Shown here: positions 6,766 to 9,522 of the stretch, one piece after another
How the letters are laid out: each line of letters starts with the position of its first letter
Position numbering within the stretch: the first letter of the stretch is position 1
From: Pyrolobus sp964613695
Lineage (GTDB): Archaea; Thermoproteota; Thermoprotei_A; Sulfolobales; Pyrodictiaceae
Assembly (NCBI GenBank): GCA_964613695.1
Contig: CAZTIR010000056.1
Coordinates: 1 to 9,522, forward strand
Direction of reading: 5' to 3'
DNA: 9,522 bases
Program-made: the position numbers and the translations under genes
Notes under the pieces: model-generated
Told to the model about the DNA's origin: nothing
The model's database searches: none
What the model saw: the letters and a program-made list of their open reading frames with translations, nothing else

Positions 6766-7698
6766 CTACTCACTCTCCTCCCTCAGCCTCTCCACGAGCT
6801 CAGCCGCCTCCTCGCTCCTAACGACCTCTATCCCGAGGGCCTCTAGGTCGCTCCTGGCCTCGCTCCTCTTCACCACTGCGAGTACGCTCGCAGAAGCCCT
6901 CTCCGCCATCGCGGCCGCCTCCTCGCTCCTCTTCAGCAGCCCCTCCCTCCTCTCGCGCCTATGCTCGTAGATTATGAGGGAGACCCTCTCCTCTATACGC
7001 GCCGCGAGATCCACCGTAGTCCTCTTGGCGTGGAATACTACGCCGCCGGCCTCGAGTATCTTCTCCCCGATCCTCCTCTCGCCCTCCTCCGCGCCCACGA
7101 GGCTCACGGTAGGCTCCTCGGTTCTCAGCACGTCAACGGGCTTGAAAACCTCCTCCCCGAACACGTCCATTATCCTCAACGCCCTCTCGAGCTCAACGTC
7201 TATACCGCCCCTCTCGTACTCGTAGACGGCTCTCCTCGTAACCCCGAGGATGTTGGCAGCCTCACCCAGGCTCATGCCCCTCTCCTCCCTCTCCCTCCTA
7301 AACCTCTCCCCATCAACCCTCATGTAGAACCTGCCCTTCTTCTGCACCACGTATATCGCGTCGTCCAGCGCCCTCTCGAAGCCCTCCGGGCTAACAGCGT
7401 AGACGCCCATCCTCTCGTAAGCCACTATATCCTCGAGCCTCTCCCCCCTCTCCCTGCCAGCCACGAGCAGCGGAGACGCCCTGATAATCCCGCTCACGCC
7501 CCTAAGCTCCCTAACCTCCTCCCTCCTCACCCCCGACAGGTCCTCGACGACCTTGACGAGTATCCTCCTACCCTCCCCCGTGACTAGGACGTCTATACTC
7601 CTCCTACCCCTCTCCGGGTAGCCTAGCACATGGTACCCGAGCCCCCTGGACTTCACAATGCTGAGCAGCCGCTCGAGGATCTCCTCGACACCCTCCAT
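6766..7698 (-). CDS. Archaeal HTH-type transcriptional regulator (COG1395 family)
   Basis: This 310-aa cytoplasmic protein matches the archaeal family of putative HTH regulators. The N-terminal part, about 1-120, is a nuclease-like alpha/beta fold (IDVLVTGEGRRILVKVVEDL, GVYAVSP). A Cro/XRE helix-turn-helix covers about 131-177, with FRREREERGMSLGEAANILG followed by TRRAVYEYERGG as recognition helix. The C-terminal 120 residues repeat a small alpha/beta layout (VVFHAKRTTVDLAARIEERV, SVLAVVKRSEA). The start ATG 7698 has GGGAGGTG 5 bases upstream and the length is normal for the family. The targets are unknown. The gene precedes the DUF4129 gene by 54 bp on the same strand, so it could be cotranscribed with the DUF4129/DUF4350/DUF58 set or regulate it; neither is proven. 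The upstream gap contains an inverted repeat that might be its own operator. Confidence 0.88.
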   Translation of the reverse strand: MEGVEEILERLLSIVKSRGLGYHVLGYPERGRRSIDVLVTGEGRRILVKVVEDLSGVRREEVRELRGVSGIIRASPLLVAGRERGERLEDIVAYERMGVYAVSPEGFERALDDAIYVVQKKGRFYMRVDGERFRREREERGMSLGEAANILGVTRRAVYEYERGGIDVELERALRIMDVFGEEVFKPVDVLRTEEPTVSLVGAEEGERRIGEKILEAGGVVFHAKRTTVDLAARIEERVSLIIYEHRRERREGLLKRSEEAAAMAERASASVLAVVKRSEARSDLEALGIEVVRSEEAAELVERLREESE

Positions 7699-7744
7699 CA
7701 GCCACCTCCCTTAAACCAGCCCATAGGATAGCATCCGGAGGAAA

Positions 7745-7754
7745 CCCTTAATAG
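7745..7754 (-). promoter_or_regulatory. Candidate TATA box of the HTH regulator gene
   Basis: On the minus strand the bases read CTATTAAGGG, the most TATA-like sequence at a useful distance. It lies about 47-56 bases before the ATG at 7698, which would place a start site near 7725 and leave a short leader that still holds the GGGAGGTG ribosome binding site. A second A/T core (TTTAA, about 7711-7715) is too close to the start codon to serve the same leader. Confidence 0.4.
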
Positions 7755-7776
7755 AGGCTCTGCCATCCGCGACAAT

Positions 7777-7793
7777 CACGCTATTTAGGCGTG
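7777..7793. promoter_or_regulatory. Inverted repeat around an A/T core upstream of the regulator gene
   Basis: CACGC and GCGTG form 5-bp arms around TATTTAG. On the minus strand the centre reads CTAAATA, itself TATA-like. A regulator site overlapping an alternative promoter is possible, and autoregulation by the HTH protein is the obvious guess. The arms are short, so chance is a fair alternative. Confidence 0.25.
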
Positions 7794-7855
7794 TCGGTGT
7801 TACGATAGAAGCGGCTGTGAGGATGGACGCCCTTTCACCGAACCGTGATGAGCCC

Positions 7856-7870
7856 CTCGGCGGGTCCGAG
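7856..7870 (-). other. Small hairpin just after the PP-loop gene
   Basis: CTCGG and CCGAG pair as a 5-bp stem around a CGGGT loop, beginning 3 bases past the TAA of the upstream minus-strand gene. No T-tract follows, so it is not a classical intrinsic terminator; it may only affect 3' end stability. Chance is possible. Confidence 0.2.
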
Positions 7871-7873
7871 CCG

Positions 7874-9001
7874 TTACACCAGCCTAGACCATGGTAGCGT
7901 GACGCGGGGCAACGCCTCCAGGTTCCCCACCGGCGTCTCCCACTGGCTACGAACCATGCTCCTAACCTCCTCGAGCCTCACAACCGGCTCCACGTGCTCC
8001 AACATGCTCCTCAACCTGTGGAAGGCTTGGGCGACGCGGGGTGTGAAGCGCCAGTAGTGGTGCGTCGTGAAATCCTCCCAGGGTATGGAGCGGTACCACC
8101 TCCTCCACTCGCGGCGCAGAACCTCCTCAATGAGCCCGGGGTCCTCGTCGCCGCCCACACCCTCCTCGAGTATGAGCTCGTAGAGGCTCTTGTAGGGGCA
8201 GTACCTGCACGATACCCGCGGCAGCCCGATGGTATAGTCGCGGTGCACGAGCCCATAGCTCCTCACCAGCAGCACCACGTCGACGAGGCTGAGGTGCTTC
8301 ACGGGCTCGAAGCGCTCCCGGTCGAAGAGGGTCTCGGGGCGGAGCCTACGAGACCTCGACAGGCTCTCCCAGACCCGGTCGCCTACAACCATGTAGTCGA
8401 AGCCGCCGCGCTCGAAGTACTCCTCGAGGGGCCTCGTCTTGTAGTAGGTGCACCACCGCGCCCTCCTCCAGGGCAGCCCCTCCTCTAGCATCCTCCTGGC
8501 GAGCACCCTCCTAGGGGGCTCCAGCACCTCGACACCATACCCCAGGCGGGATGCGAGCCTAACAGCCTCATCCACGTGGTACTCCGGCTCGAGGTAGGGC
8601 ATGTGGACGTGCACAACCTCCAGCCGGAAGCCTACACGCTCGTAGAGGAGGTCTAGGAGTATGAGAGCGGCTGTGGAGTCCTTGCCGCCGCTGTAGGATA
8701 GGAGGAGGCGCCTACCACGCAGCCTCCACCCAGCCCCCCTCTCGATCCACGACACGAGATCCTCGAGGAGCGAGAGACTCCTCCACGCCTGGAGCGGGGA
8801 GTACACAGCCCACGAGCGAACATCCAAGACGAGGCCATCGAAGCGGTACTCGCGCGGCTCTACCGGGACACCACCCTCGCGGGTGAGGAGGTAGAACCTA
8901 CGCCCACCACCCACACGCCCAACAACGAGGAAATCAGCGCTAGTAGCGACAAACCCACGCAGCCCACCCTCCTCCCCAAAGACGGGGAGAGCCTCGCTCA
9001 C
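7874..9001 (-). CDS. PP-loop ATP pyrophosphatase, PAPS-reductase-like family
   Basis: This 375-aa protein belongs to the adenine-nucleotide alpha-hydrolase superfamily (COG0175-like). The PP-loop SGGKDS is at residues 104-109 after strand LLLSY. A second strand, LEVVHVHMPYLEPEYH (128-142), precedes the usual helix. The GDRVWESLSR segment (207-216) matches the family's 'G.R..ES..R' substrate loop. WCTYYK (183-188) and SCRYCPYK (264-271) supply three cysteines (184, 265, 268) that could hold an Fe-S cluster or zinc. The first 90 residues form a separate beta-rich domain, as in other archaeal members. Relatives activate a substrate with ATP, reduce PAPS or APS, or transfer sulfur; the substrate here is unknown, and a tRNA-thiolation or sulfur-transfer role is as likely as sulfate reduction. 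The start is GTG 9001, with GGGGGAGGG 12 bases upstream. DndC is a less likely reading because no other dnd genes are nearby. Confidence 0.85.
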   Translation of the reverse strand: MSEALPVFGEEGGLRGFVATSADFLVVGRVGGGRRFYLLTREGGVPVEPREYRFDGLVLDVRSWAVYSPLQAWRSLSLLEDLVSWIERGAGWRLRGRRLLLSYSGGKDSTAALILLDLLYERVGFRLEVVHVHMPYLEPEYHVDEAVRLASRLGYGVEVLEPPRRVLARRMLEEGLPWRRARWCTYYKTRPLEEYFERGGFDYMVVGDRVWESLSRSRRLRPETLFDRERFEPVKHLSLVDVVLLVRSYGLVHRDYTIGLPRVSCRYCPYKSLYELILEEGVGGDEDPGLIEEVLRREWRRWYRSIPWEDFTTHHYWRFTPRVAQAFHRLRSMLEHVEPVVRLEEVRSMVRSQWETPVGNLEALPRVTLPWSRLV

Positions 9002-9049
9002 AGCCCAACCACGCCCTCCCCCTACCCCGGGCAGCCCTCCCCAACACCA

Positions 9050-9057
9050 CCTATAGG
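9050..9057 (-). promoter_or_regulatory. Candidate TATA element of the PP-loop gene
   Basis: CCTATAGG, palindromic, lies 49-56 bases before the GTG at 9001. A start site about 25 bases downstream would fall just before the GGGGGAGGG ribosome binding site at 9014-9022. The rest of the 195-bp gap (9002-9196) shows no gene or RNA that I can support. Confidence 0.3.
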
Positions 9058-9196
9058 AGCTAAGCGCCAGGCACTACCCTAGAGCCGCAAAGCTCCAACA
9101 TACTACCCGGCGGCCAAACTCCAGCATCGCCGAGGCGAGTGTAGTAACGAGTCTCACCCCACCGCAAGGAGGCGCAATACAATAGGGAGCCAGCTG

Positions 9197-9522
9197 TCAA
9201 GCATGCTTCAAGACCAGCAACAGGTATTGTTCTAGCATCACAGCCAACCACCCTAGTATGACTGTGGCGACCACCCACCATAGCCTGTTTCGTAGCTCTC
9301 TCAACTCGGACTCTAGCCTATCAAACCTCGCGTCAACATACTCCTTGAGCTCTGCAAGCCTCTTGTCGACATACTCTCTAAGCTCTGTGAATCGCGTATC
9401 CACATACTCTTTGAGCTCTGCGAATCGCTTGTCGGTGTAGTCTCTGAGCTCTCTCACAGCCTCCCGGAGATCCTGCCTCGTTGCCACGTCGCGGAGCACA
9501 GCGTTTATGATAGCGAGGCGCA
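9197..9522 (-). CDS. Hendecad coiled-coil protein with C-terminal membrane anchor (5' end outside window)
   Basis: A GTG at 9499 would give 100 residues, but the frame stays open to the right edge (RLAIINA before the GTG) and there is no ribosome binding site in front of that GTG, so the true start is probably outside the window. The visible part has the motif VLRDVATRQDLREAV, then four clear 11-residue units (DKRFAELKEYV, DTRFTELREYV, DKRLAELKEYV, DARFDRLESEL) forming a right-handed-type coiled coil. A membrane helix follows at residues 74-97 from the GTG (WWVVATVILGWLAVMLEQYLLLVL), ending KHA. Small proteins of this build are common in hyperthermophilic archaea and their function is unknown. 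The coil probably sits in the cytoplasm and mediates oligomerisation or tethering at the membrane; that is inference. Confidence 0.75.
   Translation of the reverse strand, partial: RLAIINAVLRDVATRQDLREAVRELRDYTDKRFAELKEYVDTRFTELREYVDKRLAELKEYVDARFDRLESELRELRNRLWWVVATVILGWLAVMLEQYLLLVLKHA
9332..9463 (-). repeat. Four tandem 33-bp degenerate coding repeats
   Basis: Units at 9332-9364, 9365-9397, 9398-9430 and 9431-9463 share the core 'catact-c-t-gagctct' on the plus strand and encode the hendecad units of the coiled-coil protein. The first three are the closest; the fourth is diverged. The exact codon period indicates expansion inside the gene rather than a mobile repeat. Confidence 0.7.

Noticed and set aside
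6961..7587. 208-aa plus-strand frame opposite the HTH regulator
   Set aside because: It is Leu/Pro/His-rich, the expected complement of a Glu/Arg/Gly-rich gene; the regulator frame has clear domain motifs.
7845..7872. GTGATGA box resembling a C box of a C/D small RNA
   Set aside because: No CTGA D box or second C'/D' pair occurs at the expected spacing, and the bases abut the end of the PP-loop gene.
7994..8488. 164-aa plus-strand frame opposite the PP-loop gene
   Set aside because: It is antisense to a gene with clear SGGKDS and cysteine motifs; its composition is typical of a shadow frame.
7874..9001. DndC (DNA phosphorothioation) as identity of the PP-loop gene, linked to the restriction-like module
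   Set aside because: No dndB/D/E neighbours are present, and the gene lies more than 5 kb from the McrBC-like genes in a separate transcription unit.
9060..9281. 73-aa minus-strand frame in the 9002-9196 gap
   Set aside because: Its first third overlaps the coiled-coil gene in another frame, with no ribosome binding site and no recognisable features.

Overview
The window looks like part of a hyperthermophilic archaeal chromosome, most likely a crenarchaeote of the Desulfurococcales (Pyrodictiaceae-like). The reasons are GC-rich DNA, Arg written mostly as AGG/AGA or CGC, frequent GTG and TTG starts with strong GGAGG-type ribosome binding sites, tight or overlapping genes, and an archaeal-specific HTH regulator (COG1395 type). 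The order and family names are inferences from composition and gene content; no marker gene was available to fix them.

Left part (1-2400): a compact McrBC-like module. A gene running off the left edge (minus strand, start at 281) has the start of a McrC-like protein, including the '..VGV..l....i.I.PKIG' core. A 50-bp divergent gap holding a perfect 16-bp palindrome separates it from a rightward pair: an unrecognised 313-aa protein, then a McrB-like AAA+ protein with GPPGSGKT, FIFDEVNRA and the MNxxD motif typical of McrB GTPases. The AAA+ protein begins directly with its motor domain and has no N-terminal DNA-recognition domain. The 313-aa protein, whose gene overlaps it by 31 bp, is therefore a candidate for the missing specificity or accessory subunit. 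This is the most interesting part of the window and is probably a defence (type IV restriction-like) system.

Middle part (2410-6711, all minus strand): three overlapping genes read right to left. They encode a 761-aa secreted or membrane-anchored protein with a C-terminal DUF4129-like domain, a DUF4350-like protein with a membrane anchor at each end, and a DUF58 (vWA-like) protein. This is the core of the widespread MoxR/DUF58/DUF4129 cell-envelope module, but no MoxR ATPase is next to it. The two exported proteins are rich in N-glycosylation sequons. The DUF58 gene faces the McrB-like gene tail to tail, only 9 bp away.

Right part (6766-9522, all minus strand): an archaeal XRE-type HTH regulator, a PP-loop PAPS-reductase-like enzyme with three conserved-looking cysteines, and a membrane-anchored hendecad coiled-coil protein whose reading frame is still open at the right edge. 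Gaps of 175 bp (7699-7873) and 195 bp (9002-9196) carry only candidate promoter elements. I saw no tRNA, rRNA, CRISPR array, insertion sequence or convincing small-RNA gene.
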